A stretch of DNA of 64,000 nucleotides. Origin: Aristolochia californica (taxonomy: Eukaryota > Streptophyta > Magnoliopsida > Piperales > Aristolochiaceae). The notes under the pieces are model-generated. The model was not told the DNA's origin. It did not search any database and was given only the letters and a program-made list of their open reading frames with translations. The position numbers and the translations under genes were made by a program. Of the stretch, positions 45,376 to 57,400 are shown one piece after another. Every line of letters starts with the position of its first letter. The stretch's first letter is position 1. Location: NCBI GenBank assembly GCA_029961685.1, contig JARWKL010000016.1, positions 13,646,157 through 13,710,156 of the forward strand, read 5' to 3'.

Positions 45376-46720
45376 TTCCAATTGTAAAGACCTTCTCACT
45401 CTTCTTGTGTATTTCAAGATCTAACTATGAAGCGGGTGAATGGTGGCGACCATAAAAAAGGGGGTTTGTATTACTTCAATCTATCTCTATTAGCTGCACT
45501 TTCATCCTCTATATCTGAGGCACAACTTTGTCACAACCGTCTTGGTCATCCGTCTACACCTTCCCTTCACCATTTACTTCCTTCATTAAAGTTTTTATCT
45601 ACTTTCAATTGTGAGGTTTGTTAATTAAGCAAACACCAAAGGAGTACATATTCTCCTTGGCCTAAAACTACTAGTGTTGCTCCTTTTGCTTTAGTACATT
45701 CTGATGTATGGGGACCCTTGTGTGTCTCTAATATTTCTCATGTTAAATACTTTGTTACTTTTGTTGATGATTTTACCCAGGTTACTTGGTTATATATTTT
45801 TAAAGAAAGATCTAAAATAATTACTATATTTAAGGTCTTTCATGCTATGGTGTTAACTCAATTTGACAAGAAAATTCAAATACTTCGGTCTGATAATGCT
45901 AAAGAATATTTTTCTAGAGTTCCAATCCTTCTGTTAAGGTCATGGCCTTATCCATCAAACATCTTGTGCCTATTCCCTCAACAGAATGGTGTTGCTGAAA
46001 GAAAGAATCGTCATCTCCTTGAGGTTGCTCAGGGCCTCCTCTACTCCATGAAGGTACCTTACTTCGATTGGTCTCATGTTATACTTATGACCTATTTTCT
46101 TATCAATAGGTTACCTTCATCAGTACTGGGTCATAAGACTCCACATTTTGTATTATATCCTAGTGCGACCCATTTTCTCTTCCAATAAAGGTTTTTTGAT
46201 GTGCATGCTTTGTCCATATCACAACTCCTAAAAAAAAGTAAACTTACTCCTTGTTCTATGAAGTGCATTTTCTTGGGTTACTCTTGCACCCAAAAAGGTT
46301 ATGTCTATTACAATCCCACCCTTCAAAGGTTACCTGTGTCTCGGGATGTGACTTTTTTTAGGACACCTCATTCTATTCCTTGAAAGATGCTCCTCCAGGT
46401 TTGTCCTTTCATCCTACCACTCCTTGTCCATTTGTGCCTTTTAATGTCGATGTTACTCCGCCCCCCGAAGCACATGCCAACACCTCACCTGTGAAGTTTT
46501 TGGATCCTACTGAGGTAAATCCTACTCCTTTTCCATTTGGTTTACAATTTGATACTCGTCCCATTGCTCTAAGAAAAGAATGTCGTTCGTGTACTACTTC
46601 TCATCCTAAATGTCTCACCATCGTTTGTCTTCCGCTTGTTCTCAGTTTCTTGCATATCTTTCTTCCACTTCTATTCCGCAGTCCTATCAGGAGGCCATCC
46701 TGTAACATCCATCATGGAAG
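45376..46720 (+). pseudogene. GAG-pre-integrase and integrase of A
   Basis: KGGLYYFNL and CHNRLGHPS give GAG-pre-integrase and the start of the zinc finger (ending FNCEVC). The core follows with LVHSDVWGP (first Asp), YFVTFVDDFTQVTWLYIFK, QILRSDNAKEYF (second Asp) and FPQQNGVAERKNRHLLE (Glu). YFLINRLPSSVLGHKTP and KCIFLGYSCTQKGYVYYNP complete the domain, and a Pro-rich linker leads to RT. Stops near 45622, 46187 and 46382 break it. It resumes A after B2. Confidence 0.88.
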
Positions 46721-46918
46721 GTGACTATGGATGAGGAAATTCATGCCTTATATTAGAATCAAACATGACATTTAGCACCACTTTCGAAAGGTAAGAAACC
46801 AGTAGGTTGTAAATGGGTGTTTTCCGTCAAACACAAGACAGATGGGTCTGTGGCTCATCTTAAGGCCCGACACGTCACTAGAGGGTACACTCAATGTTAT
46901 GAAGTGGATTATGAGGAG
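46721..46918 (+). pseudogene. RT start of A, cut by element D
   Basis: WVFSVKHKTDGSVAHLKARH and TRGYTQCYEVDYEE are the beginning of Copia RT (usual RLVAKGYTQ..GVDYEET). It stops where D begins. The next expected residues (TFSPVA) are missing, and the sequence picks up after D at 51224. Confidence 0.85.
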
Positions 46919-47006
46919 TGATTAACGAGATTACACAATCACTGGATTTATAAAATATTTACATGATTTCTCCTTAAGGGAACAAATCTCAGAATAAATC
47001 TTAACA

Positions 47007-48811
47007 CTCCCCCTCAAGTTGGTGCATAGATATCACTCATGCCCAACTTGTCAAGACAATTGTTAAAAGTTCGATAAGACACTGCCTTGGTTAGCACATT
47101 AGCAAGCTGAACCTCAGATCGAACATGAGGGACTTCAATGATTCTTGCTTCTATCAACTTCAACATGTTTAGTTCTACCAGCTAGACTGGGTTGTGGGCA
47201 ATATCACATGCTGCCTAACTGTCACGGTATAATTTCATAGGACTTGTCTGTTCAATATTTAGTTCTTGTATCAGATTTTTTATCCATAATAATTCACATA
47301 TTGCCTTCAACATTCTCCTGTTTTCGGCTTCAGCTGACGATCTACCCACCACCTCTTGTTTCTTACTTCTCTAAGTGACCAAATTTCCACCTACAAATGT
47401 AAAGTATCCAGATGTAGACCGTCGATATTCTATTGACCCAGCCCAATCGGCATCGGTATCGTTCAATTTTCAAGTCACCTCCCTTTTTAAATAAAATTCT
47501 TTTCCCTGGAGATGATTTCAAGTAGCATAGGATACAGTTGATGGCATTCATATGTTCTTCACTTGGAGAGTGCATAAATTGACTAACCACACTTAGTACA
47601 TAAGCTAAGTCTGGTCTGGTATGTGCAAGATACATTAACCTCCCAACTAGTCTCTGATAACATTCCATGTGTGCAGGGACTGACTGGAGTACATGGTGTC
47701 ATACCAGTTTCCTTTAATAAATCCAAAGCATATTTTTGTTGATATAGAAAAATTCCCTCCTCGGATCTTGACACTTCAATACCAAGATAGCCAAGATCTT
47801 TCATTTCAAACTCTCTAGCAAGATGACTTTGCAATGCTTTATTTTCTTTTGGATCATTCCCAGTTACTAACATATCATCAACATACACAATAAGAGTTGT
47901 AATGGCCTCCTTATTATATTTCAGGAAGAGAGTATGATTGAGTTTCTTTGCTTGTATCTGATAGATTTCATAAAATTTGTAAACCTTCCAAACCACGCCC
48001 TCGGGGACTACTTCAAACCATATAGGGATTTCCTCAGTTTACATACTTGTTTGCATCCTTTTTTTTGCATAATAAATCTAGGAGGTAATTCCATATATAC
48101 TTCTTCTTGGAGATCTCCGTGCAAAAATGCATTTTTAACATCAAACTGATATAAGGGTCAGTCAAGATTCACAACCAGAGATAGTAGAATCCGAACATTA
48201 TTGATTTTGGCCACTAGTGTGAATGTCTCCATATAATCGATCCCGTAGGTTTGAGTATATCCTTTGGTGACAAGTCTTGCTTTGAACTTTTCAATGGTGT
48301 CATCGGCTTTATATTTAATGGTAAATATCCACCTGCATCCGACTAGTGTCTTTCCTACAGGTAGGTCAACCACTTCTCATGTTGAATTATTTTGGAGGAA
48401 CCTCATTTCTTCATTCATAGCTTCTTTCCACTTAGGATCTTTCAAGGCTTCCTGCACACTATTAGGAATAGATATAGCAGATGATTGATTCACAAATACT
48501 TCATTTGCCTCTAACAATCTATGATAAGACACAAAATTATGCATGGGATATTGAGATTTAGAGGTGAGAAGAGGTTCATAATTGACTCTAGGTTTTCCTC
48601 TTGTGGTTCGATGAGGTAGCACTCTTAATTGAGTTTCGGAACTTACCTGAGGCTCAGACATGGACTCGGACTCAGAAGGCAATTGATCCACTGGTACATT
48701 ATGAAGGGGAGAAGATGTTGGCAGAGACTCTGGTTGCATCACTTCCATCTGGTTTTGTTTGTCTCCATCCTGTGAAGATGTCGGTTGAGACTCTAGTTGC
48801 ATCACTTCCAT
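47007..48811 (-). pseudogene. RT and RNase H of D
   Basis: The minus-strand RT begins near 48.45 kb (SVQEALKDPKWKEAMNEEMR), with [40 protein letters not shown] and, near 47.9 kb, the catalytic LIVYVDDMLVTGNDPKE, then LAREFEMKDLGYLGIEVSRS. RNase H follows as YQRLVGRLMYLAHTRPDLAY, QFMHSPSEEHMNAINCIL and ELLWIKNLIQELNIEQ, and ends DIYAPT next to the PPT. YVDD is intact, but frameshifts occur near 47.36, 47.6, 48.0 and 48.15 kb. Confidence 0.86.
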
Positions 48812-48899
48812 CTAGTCTTGTCTATCTCCATCCTGTGAATCATGCTCATTTGTATCATTTTGATGTTCACTGTTGTAATTTGAATACTTACCGCTTGTA

Positions 48900-49580
48900 G
48901 TATCCAAGATATCCAAATGATGATTAAGGGTCTATGATTCAATCCAGTTCTCCCCTTGAATTGAAGATTTGGGAGTAGAATAATACATGTGATCTTCATG
49001 AAATACTACATCAAGAGTGACATACAATTTTTGAGAGGGAGGATGATAACAGCAATAACTTTTCTGATGTTGAGCATAACCAACAAAGACACACTTGAGA
49101 GTTCGGGGTTCCAATTTCTTTCTCAATGGCTTATAGAGATGAACAAAGGATACACACTTAAAAACTTTAGGTAGCAGATTCGGCACAGCAGGTGAACTTA
49201 TAGTTTCATGAAGAACACTCAAGGGAGTCTTAAATTGTAACGCACTCGAGGGAATTCGGTTGATAAGATAAGCTGCACTTGTGATGGCTTCACCCCAATA
49301 ACTAGCCGACATATGATCTTCAAACAAGGAAACATGAACAACCTCAAGAAGGTGGCGGTTCTTTCGCTATGCAAACCATTTTGATGAAGGGTGTACGGAA
49401 AAGTAGTTTGATGACTAATACCATGATCATCTAGATATTCTTTCAAACCTTAATTAACAAATTCTCCACCATTGTTACTACGGAGAGTTTGTATTGTAGA
49501 ATGGTACTGAGTGGCTATGATTTTGTGAAATCGTTTGAATAGTGAACTAACTTCACTTTTTTATTTCATTAAGCCAATCA
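48900..49580 (-). pseudogene. Integrase of D
   Basis: The minus strand keeps LRSNNGGEFVN (second Asp changed to Asn), GISHQTTFPYTLHQNG with a degraded Glu box (SERTAT), SYWGEAITSAAYLINRIPSS, CVFVGYAQHQKSYCCYHPPS and LDVVFHEDHMYY. The first Asp and zinc-finger region are eroded. A frameshift near 49.32 kb splits it. Confidence 0.82.
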
Positions 49581-50016
49581 AGGTCATCCGGGTGTGATCA
49601 TCAATAAAGGAAACAAACCACCGTTTATCACTAAGAGATGCTATATTTGTTGGACCGCATACATCATAGTGGATAATTATAAAGGGTGTTGGACTCCTAT
49701 TCATGCTTATTTGAAATGGAACACGATGGCTTTATCCAATTCACATACCTCACACATAAAATCTGAAACAGATAATCTAGCAAATAGTTTTGGAAACAGT
49801 TTCTTTAAATAACCAAAAGATGAGTGACCCAACCATTTATGCCATAACCAAATCTCATTTTTTTCAGATTTATTCACGGAGAATGCTTGGCTTCAGATCA
49901 AGGTAATAGATTTTTCCCCTTCTATTACCATAACCAATTGTCTTCTGAGTTTGAATGTCCTTAAACACACAATGGTTAGGCCAAAAAATCACAATACAAT
50001 GCACAGTGCGAGTTAT

Positions 50017-50500
50017 TTAAGTCACTGATAATAAATTATGATTGAGGGTTGGAACAACTAATACAGAATCAAGACTCAAATTTTCAGTGAGGGTTATAGA
50101 ACCTTCTCCAATAACGTGAGAGGGAGTACCATTTGATGTAGATACGATATGTTGTTCAGATGGTTTCATAATTTCAACATGGTGATTGTCAAAGGTCATA
50201 TGATCAGTAGCACGAAAATCAATTATCCATTCACTATTTCTACTAGAAGTGGAAATATTAAAAACCTTACCGGATGTAGCAGTGGTGGAGGGTTCTGCTA
50301 CTGCAATGGAAGCATGATTATTTGGTTTAGTGTTCCATTTGCTAAGAGCTTTAGTAGGATCCCTCCATTTTTTATACACAATAAGTTCATAACATCTTGA
50401 CTTTGTTTGCCCAGCCTCACCACAGTAAGTAAAAATACGCTCTGGTTTTGATTCCTTTGACATGATGCAAGAAGATCGGTGATGATCACCCAAAAATACT
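50017..50500 (-). pseudogene. gag end and protease of D
   Basis: FTYCGEAGQTKSRCYEL is a zinc knuckle with its first Cys and its His replaced. The protease core reads EWIIDFRATDHMTF, where DSGA is changed to DFRA. SLDSVLVVPTLNHNLLSVT leads to GAG-pre-integrase. The capsid part of gag, expected between 50.5 and 50.95 kb, is not recognisable. Confidence 0.8.
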
Positions 50501-51040
50501 GGTCTGGTTCACTTTCTGTTCGTTGGGTTAATCCAGTGTGGGTCTCTGATTCCAGTTTGGTCAGAGAACTGGTCCGGTCCACTTTTTGAATAAGATTTCA
50601 TCATTTTTTTTGTTGCGGTCCGGTCTAGAAAAATAAAAATGCGGGACCTAAGTTAATGGAAACAAAAAAAGAAAAATTTGTACCTTCATCTTCTTCGTCG
50701 AGACGTGCGGCTTCGTCTTCTCCGGTGACAATGGCGGTTTGCTGGAAGGCCGAGCTGTTGCTCAGCATCCAGAAGGTCCGCTGGAGTAGGGACAACGATT
50801 CATCTTCGTCCAGACGCACTGGTGCAGCTTTTATTCATTGGCGACGTTTGGGTTGTTGTCTAATGGAAGGTCGAGCAGTGGCTCGACCGCAACAACCGGT
50901 GAAACTTCCGAACAACGACTGAGATTATGGGACAGAGCTTTTGCTCTGTTCTTTGGTGACTGAAATTTTGGGACAGAGCTTTCGCTCTATTCTTCGGCGA
51001 CAAGAAGGAGAAGGAGAAGGATTATCCTGCTCTAATACCA

Positions 51041-51223
51041 ACCAAAGAATACAACTTCAATTTATTTCATATTTTCTCATTCACATCATCAACTTAAATA
51101 GCCATTTTACAGAATATACATGGAAGAATTATGAGTGATTAACAGGATTACACAATCACCGGATTTACAGAATATTTATCTGATTTCTCCTTAAGGGAAG
51201 AAATCTCAGAGTAAATCTTAACA
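51041..51223 (-). repeat. 5' LTR of D
   Basis: ~183 bp. The outer ~90 bp match 46917-47006 ('gattacacaatcac', 'tgatttctccttaaggga', 'aatctcag'). Confidence 0.82.
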
Positions 51224-52390
51224 AAATTCGGTACGTATCTTATTATAACTCACCGCTTACTCTTCATGGCCCATATATCAACTCGATGTCAAAAAAAATT
51301 TCTTAAATGGCGATATATGCAAGGAAATTTATATGGTTCAACTACCTGGTTATGTGGTTGAGGGGGAGTCAGCATGCAAAGCACTACTACGGTTTGGATT
51401 TCATCGGTGCTCAGTAGATCATTTGGTATATTTTAAAGATACCTCAAAAGGTAAGATATTGGCTATGTATGGTGATGATATTATTTTATCAGGCAATGAT
51501 GTATATAGCATGTAAGAAGTAAAAACACATGATATATTATGAATTCAAAACTAAAGATCTTGGACTTTTAAATTATTTTCTGGGCATAGAAGTTTTTCAC
51601 TCCAAACATGGGATAATATTGTCTCGAAGAAAGTATGTCTTGGACCTCTTTGAAGAAACGGGAATGTTGGGGGTGTCACCTAGCTAACACACCTACGGAT
51701 GCGAATGTAAAATTATGTACAAGTTCTAGAGAAGATATTGATATGGAAAAATATCAAAGACTTGTGGGCAAACTTATCTACCTCACAGTAACTAGTCAAT
51801 ACATGCATAAACCACAACTTACCCATTGGCATGCCTTGGAGAGAATATTACAATACTTAAAAGGAGCCCCAGGAAGAGGATTTCTTTATAAGCAAAAATG
51901 GCCACTTCAACATAGAAATTTTCTCAGATGCAGATTGGGTTGGATCACCTGATGATAGGAAGCCCACTTCTGGATATTGAACTCTTGTTGGAGGAAACCT
52001 AGTTACATGGAGAAGTAAGAAAACAAAATTTTGTTGCAAGATCTAGTGCAGAAGCAGAATACAAGGTTATGGCTCACACAATCAGTGAAATCCTATGGAT
52101 TATATCACTTTTGACTGAATTATGATTTTATAAAGGAGGTTTTATGGGTCTACATTTCGATACCAAACAAACATTCATATTACTTCGAATTCAATATTCC
52201 ATGAAAGAACCAAAGACATCAAGGTGGACTACCACTTTATAAGAGAAATTTCATGCGGGTATAATTTCCCTCAAATATGTTTCATCACAAGAGAAAATAA
52301 AAAATATTCTTACTAAACCGGTTACGTATAAGATCCTATCCTTTATATGAGGCAAGCTTGGTATCTATGATGTTTTTGTCCTCTTCCATC
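51224..52390 (+). pseudogene. RT end and RNase H of A
   Basis: This resumes after D with LNGDICKEIYMVQLPGYV. The RT active site reads LAMYGDDIILSGND, where Copia has YVDD. EFKTKDLGLLNYFLGIEVFH follows, then KYQRLVGKLIYLTVTSQYMH and HWHALERILQYLKGAPGRGF. RNase H fragments (WIISLLTEL region, FHERTKDIKVDYHFI-like) run to the PPT. Frameshifts occur at about 51.51, 51.66 and 51.95 kb. Confidence 0.85.
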
Positions 52391-52401
52391 TTAAAGGGGA
52401 G

Positions 52402-52747
52402 TGTTAGAAGAGTGGGATCAAGCCCACACATCTAAGAGGTGGCATATGGATAAATAAAAAAACTTCTCATAAAGATGGCATGAAGTTGTAAATACTTATC
52501 TTTTTATGTCTCTTCTTTTATAATGTTGTAGCCCTCAAAGGGCATTGTAAAAGCTATAAATAGAGGCCTTGGCTAAGAGGTAGAGCATTCAAGCTCTCTC
52601 CTCCTCTTCCCAAAAAAAATTTCAAGCTCTCCTCCCCACCCTTGGTAGGTGCTCTCCCTCTTCTCCTCCATCCAAGCTCTCTCTCTTGGTGATTGATCTC
52701 TTATCTCTCTCTTCTCCTTCTTTTATCATGGGATCCTAAATTCAACA
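52402..52747 (+). repeat. 3' LTR of A
   Basis: 346 bp, TGTTAGAAGAG to ATTCAACA, with 'gctataaatagaggc' as the TATA box and the ttctc TSD directly after it. Confidence 0.9.
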
Positions 52748-52752
52748 TTCTC

Positions 52753-54094
52753 ATTCTGAAAATTATATGTTTTCAAAATCAATTTTGAGTCTATTTTCCA
52801 ACCTAAAATTAATTTTGTCAATTGGAGGTCTCTACAAAGAGAAATCAATATTTGAAGCAACAAAGGTAAGTGAGTAGGAAAGGTTCGAGCGATAGCAAAA
52901 TAACTCTTTTTTCAAGGAATTTTATGCTACAAATAACAAAACTTTATATAGCGAATTATATCTTTGAAGAAAGATCTTTGAGTCTACCTTCTTTAGAATT
53001 TTTCTTTTTGTGATTCTGAGTTAATACTTTTGCAGACATCTATATTTGAAGTAGCAAAGGTCAGTTGTTACAAAAATCTCTCATTTTTCCTATTTTTTCT
53101 CCCATTACTTCTCCATGGATGAATTGATTTTCCCTTCTAATATGAGAGCTTGGGTCAAACTCAAGCACTGCACATTGGCATCTATTACGTTTGTTTTGAG
53201 GGAAAATCACATGAGGAAATTTGGCCCAATGTCTCCTCTCTTGTGTTGGCTTACTTGTTTGCATTGGTTGCATATCTTTTGTATCATCGTCTCCAAAAAT
53301 CACGTTCACCCACCATAAACTTCTTTAAGATCATACTTGGTCCAACTTGTTAGTTATTTTTATAGTTCTACCATTATAGTCTCCCAATTTTTCAAAAAAA
53401 AAAAATGTCACTCTCATTATTGATTGGTTAAGTAAGGTCATATTATTTTATTTAGAAACTCAATTTGAAGTAGAGTATTGCCATATCGCCTCCTTCTCTC
53501 TAAAGTTTATAGATTCATTTGAAATTATAAGTGTTGCATAGTCACCTTCTTGCGATTAAAGTATGATTGATGTTATAATTTTTTTTCCTCTAGTATTTCT
53601 TTAATTTATCGTCTTTTTTTTTCACGACTTTAGCACAATGCCTAGACCCTCTACCAACAAAGTATAGGAGTGAGCCCAATATCCAGCTTAATATTTGTTT
53701 GAGCTACCCTTAAAAAGTGAGTAATCTCTTTTCATGCATAAAATTAGGCTTTAAAACCGTTGAAATTGAGTGGAGTTTTTTTAGACTATGGTCGTTTTGA
53801 TTAATGAATGGAGTTTTGTCGTACGGATTGGAGTGATTTTCTTCTCCTATATTTGTTTTGTCCAAGCTAGGTCTATGTCATTTTTTATCCCCAACTTGAT
53901 GGGGAGAATAGAAGAAGTATGAAGGATTAGGTAGATGACAAAATCTACCATGAAGAATCCCACATGTTATGGTAACCAAACTTCTGTAACCAGAATATCT
54001 ATGTTAGAGGGAATGCAATATGATTTTTTTTTCTTAAAGACCAAGAATATTTTTCACTGCAAGCTGAAGTTATAAAATCCTACTTTAGAGAGAG
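52753..54094. other. Unassigned sequence right of A
   Basis: AT-rich. A short protein-like frame on the + strand near 53150-53350 (YYVCFEGKSHEEIWPNVSSL) was not recognised. 'ccccaacttgatggggagaat' near 53893 resembles a Copia PPT and LTR start, but no LTR follows. Confidence 0.3.
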
Positions 54095-54413
54095 TGTTGA
54101 AGAGCAGGAATAGAAGAGTCTTACATAACCCTTATAACAAGAAGTCTCGCAATAATTCATATGGCAGTTTTAAGAAGGAAGTTTTAAAGAATAGTCTCAG
54201 TTAAAAGGTATTTTAGTTATTTTAGTATTCTATTTATGTTCAATTGTTTAATTACTCTATGACTTATCTCTAAGTGTTTGACTTTGGGTGTAAAGGACAT
54301 AAGTAGTTTAATTGTAATACGATTCTATTTGTTTCCTCTATTAGATAGAAGGTTCATAGTACTTAGTTATAATCAAATCGATGAATTATTATTTCTTCTT
54401 ACAAACTTTAACA
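54095..54413 (+). repeat. J-family LTR, copy 4
   Basis: 319 bp, TGTTGAAGAGCAGG to CTTTAACA, full-length relative to 8867-9189. It is preceded by a purine run (tttagagagag) that could be a PPT. No PBS follows and no TSD is visible, so it is a 3' or solo LTR. Confidence 0.7.
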
Positions 54414-57400
54414 CAAGGAAACCATCATGGCTGGGAAGGATAAAATTCCTCCATGTTTTCCACATTAAAAATATTATAATACAAAAAAATCAATTCCAAG
54501 AGTAAAAGTTAATTTTATAAATATTAGAAAAATTACCAATAAAAGAGCAAAGATTCTAAAATAGGCTTTGCACTCATTTTACCTTTTCTGAATGCAAAGA
54601 AGAAAGTCATTCAAGCTAGTTGTTTTACCATGTATATGAAAACAAAGAGAGACCTACACCTTAAAGCAAAAAGAAAGGCAAAAAGGATTTACTACTTCTC
54701 TCCCTCAATTTCTTTTTGCTTAAACAAAGGAATGATCGGTCTTCCATACCATAGGAAGGAGATCCTGCCACAAGGCTAATGGTAGGGTACATCCCTTCAT
54801 GTTGTGAAAGAGGAGACCACAAGTAATTGCTTACTTTATATATAGGTAGTGATTAACAAGTAATTAGATACTATTGTAAGTTCTAATTTGTACCAAATAA
54901 AACACTATTTATCCATGCATTACCCAAAATTCAAAAGCCTTACCAACACTTTGAAAAAATAAAATGTAGGAATTGCACCTAGAACTATGCATATTTCTTA
55001 TAACTTTATAAATATCAAAGTATTTTTTATTTCATGTCTCATACATAAAATCTAATTATTTTTATTTAATGTTTCATAAAAATTAATAAAATTTCTTGTC
55101 CACTTTTATGTCCTATTTGAATAAGGATTAAATAGAAAAATACTTTTGTTTCTTCCTTTTTTGGAGAAGTTGCTGCTTAGAGTATGTCAATGTTGTTTGA
55201 TTTCTGCATTTTATACACATAACATCTAGTGCTTGCTACAAACTGGGCAGGTTTTATCTCTAACACACTGGTTGAGAGCCACTCATCCATTAAAAGAAAA
55301 CCATGTCTGCTCTTTTATTGTTCCTTAACTGAATTAGATACAAAATCACCAAACCAAGTGCTTATGAGTATTCCTAAACTAATTAAAACTAAAAAATAAA
55401 AAAAGATTTGTCAAACTTTGCATACTTTAGTGATTTGTCTTAATAACCTTTTTTAAGAAAGCATGAAAATCTAGTCATTTAATGAATAAGTGTGGATGTC
55501 TCCTCAAAACCTTTCGGATTGGAAGTAAGATAATACACCCCCAACATACAGAGACATTACAAGAGAGTATTTTGGCTAGTATATAATGCATATGGGTCCA
55601 GGCGTCATTCTTAGCCATTATCAAAATCATTAGACAAGTGCAAAACTAATTGTAATGAACTTATATTAGATTTGTGAATAATTTATAACTAGTCTCCTAA
55701 CAGATTGTTGGTTTAATGATCCCCATGAAGTTTTTTTTATAATAACAAATACTTTGGAACTAATTGTGAAATTTAAATAAAAAATTTGGGTAGAAAAGAC
55801 TTGGAAAGAAAATTGATTGGTACACCCATCTGGCTGACCCGTACAAGATAGATCAATGCATACACAAAGTCCAAATGGCTACCCAAAGAAACAATGAAGG
55901 CCAACCATGCACCAATTAATAGATCGAACAATAGGGGGAGAAAAAGGTCTATTTGCAATTATCTGCTTAGATGATTGGATAGGCAAAGCGCACGCAGGCA
56001 TAATGAAAGTAAACCAACCAAACTTCCTTGTTCGAACGGCCCATGCAATATACGCTAGAAGAAAAGAAACAACATAGCAAATTGACCAATTGGACCCTAG
56101 TCGACCAAACAACTCGTGAAGATAAACTACGGGAAGTGCTTCTCAAATTGGATTTAGCCAACATAGGTCATCATAATTTCTAAGAGATCCATCGTTGTGT
56201 GTTTTCAAGATTTTACAATCAATTTGGCTGACTTTACGTAGATACCAAGTGTCATTTTCAAGGAAAAAAACTCTTACACAACTAATTTTTAGGCCATTTG
56301 ATTGGATCTATTTAAATGATTGTGCCCTACGGTGTTGACCAAACCTGTTACAATGAAAAACAAAGCATTCTCTGCATCTTCAATGCTTTGTTATTTTTGA
56401 ATCATTTCAAAAGAGCCAGAACAAAAAATATTTCATTAGATCTAAATACTCAAGCCTATGATTTTAAAATTCAGTGTGCACTCGATACTTTACGTGCTAA
56501 ACTTGATTGAGTTTATTTTGAAATCAATTGGTTTGAATTCAATCTTGGTTTTTTTTTTTTATGTCTATCATATTAAACCATACTTTTGGGCCATCACATA
56601 ACTTCTTAACATTTTGAATGCTAAGTTTTACAAATCTCATTGAGTGTACACTTTAAAATATTAATTTGAGATTAAATTAAGTTGCGTACAACTGCAGTAG
56701 AATCACCTAGGACTAGATGTACTTTTCTTGTGTTTTGTTATTGAAATCTGCCTAATTAACGAGGCTTGAGAGTTAACTGAAAAGCAAGTAATCCTTGTTG
56801 TGTTTTAAATCGATCATGACTTAGAGAAGTTGATTGGTAGTTGTTGCAAAATCTATTGGTGGGTATAGGTAATTGTGTTGACCCAGTTGGCTTATTAGGA
56901 AGGGAGTGAATTGAGAATCTAATATAAAAAGTAAAGCGCATGGAGTGCTAAAATACAGTTTAACAAATAATAAAACAAGGACATACCATAAGAGATAATA
57001 ATTTTTAATTATTGATGTTCTCCTAATGGTAGTCACTGCCCAAGAGCTTGCTCATAAAAATTTCACTAACTACTATATTACCTGAAAATGAAAAGAGATT
57101 TTAGTCTTTCTTTAAACCACTTGTGATCCCTAATTACATAAATTGATCTCTCCCCTTGAGATTTAATACAACTAGATTTTGGCTCTAGTAGGCAATCCCT
57201 TTCTAGATTGCAGGTTCCAAAATTCCAATTTATTTAGCTTTAACATACTAGAGAATCCATACAAAAGAAAGTATAAGATACAAAAGAAAAAACAATATAA
57301 CTTTTTTTTCAGAGAGATAATCCTTCTCTAAGTGGGATCCAAACCTCCAAAACTTTAAGCGCGAGAATTGGAGTGTGGTGGAATTTTGAATGCAAAGAGG

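Larger units (their letters stand above)
46917..51223 (-). mobile_element. Copia retrotransposon D, inside A pol
   Basis: Minus-strand element of 4.3 kb. The right (5') LTR, about 51041-51223, ends TCTTAACA, with the PBS complement gctctaatacca (51029-51040) on its inner side. The left (3') LTR is only ~90 bp (46917-47006), because its outer half is missing. The PPT complement (ctccccctcaagtt) begins at 47007. The order on the minus strand is zinc knuckle, PR, IN, RT, RH. No TSD remains and a few A codons are lost, which suggests a deletion at the left edge. Confidence 0.85.
37806..52747 (+). mobile_element. Copia retrotransposon A, outermost of a nest
   Basis: LTRs are 37806-38230 and 52402-52747. 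Identical flanks, ttctc at 37801-37805 and 52748-52752, show that the 14.9 kb between them is one insertion. The PBS is tggtattagatc (38231-38242) and the PPT 'cttaaaggggag' precedes the 3' LTR. Its own parts, in order, are gag (39273-40436), integrase (~45376-46380), RT start (~46720-46918), RT end and RNase H (51224-52370). The gaps are B2 with C and the TRIM (40437-~45375) and element D (46917-51223). Remaining coding sequence is full of stops. Confidence 0.92.

Noticed and set aside
55773..56112. Minus-strand hydrophobic open frames
   Set aside because: Short, overlapping in different frames, and without recognisable membrane-protein family features.
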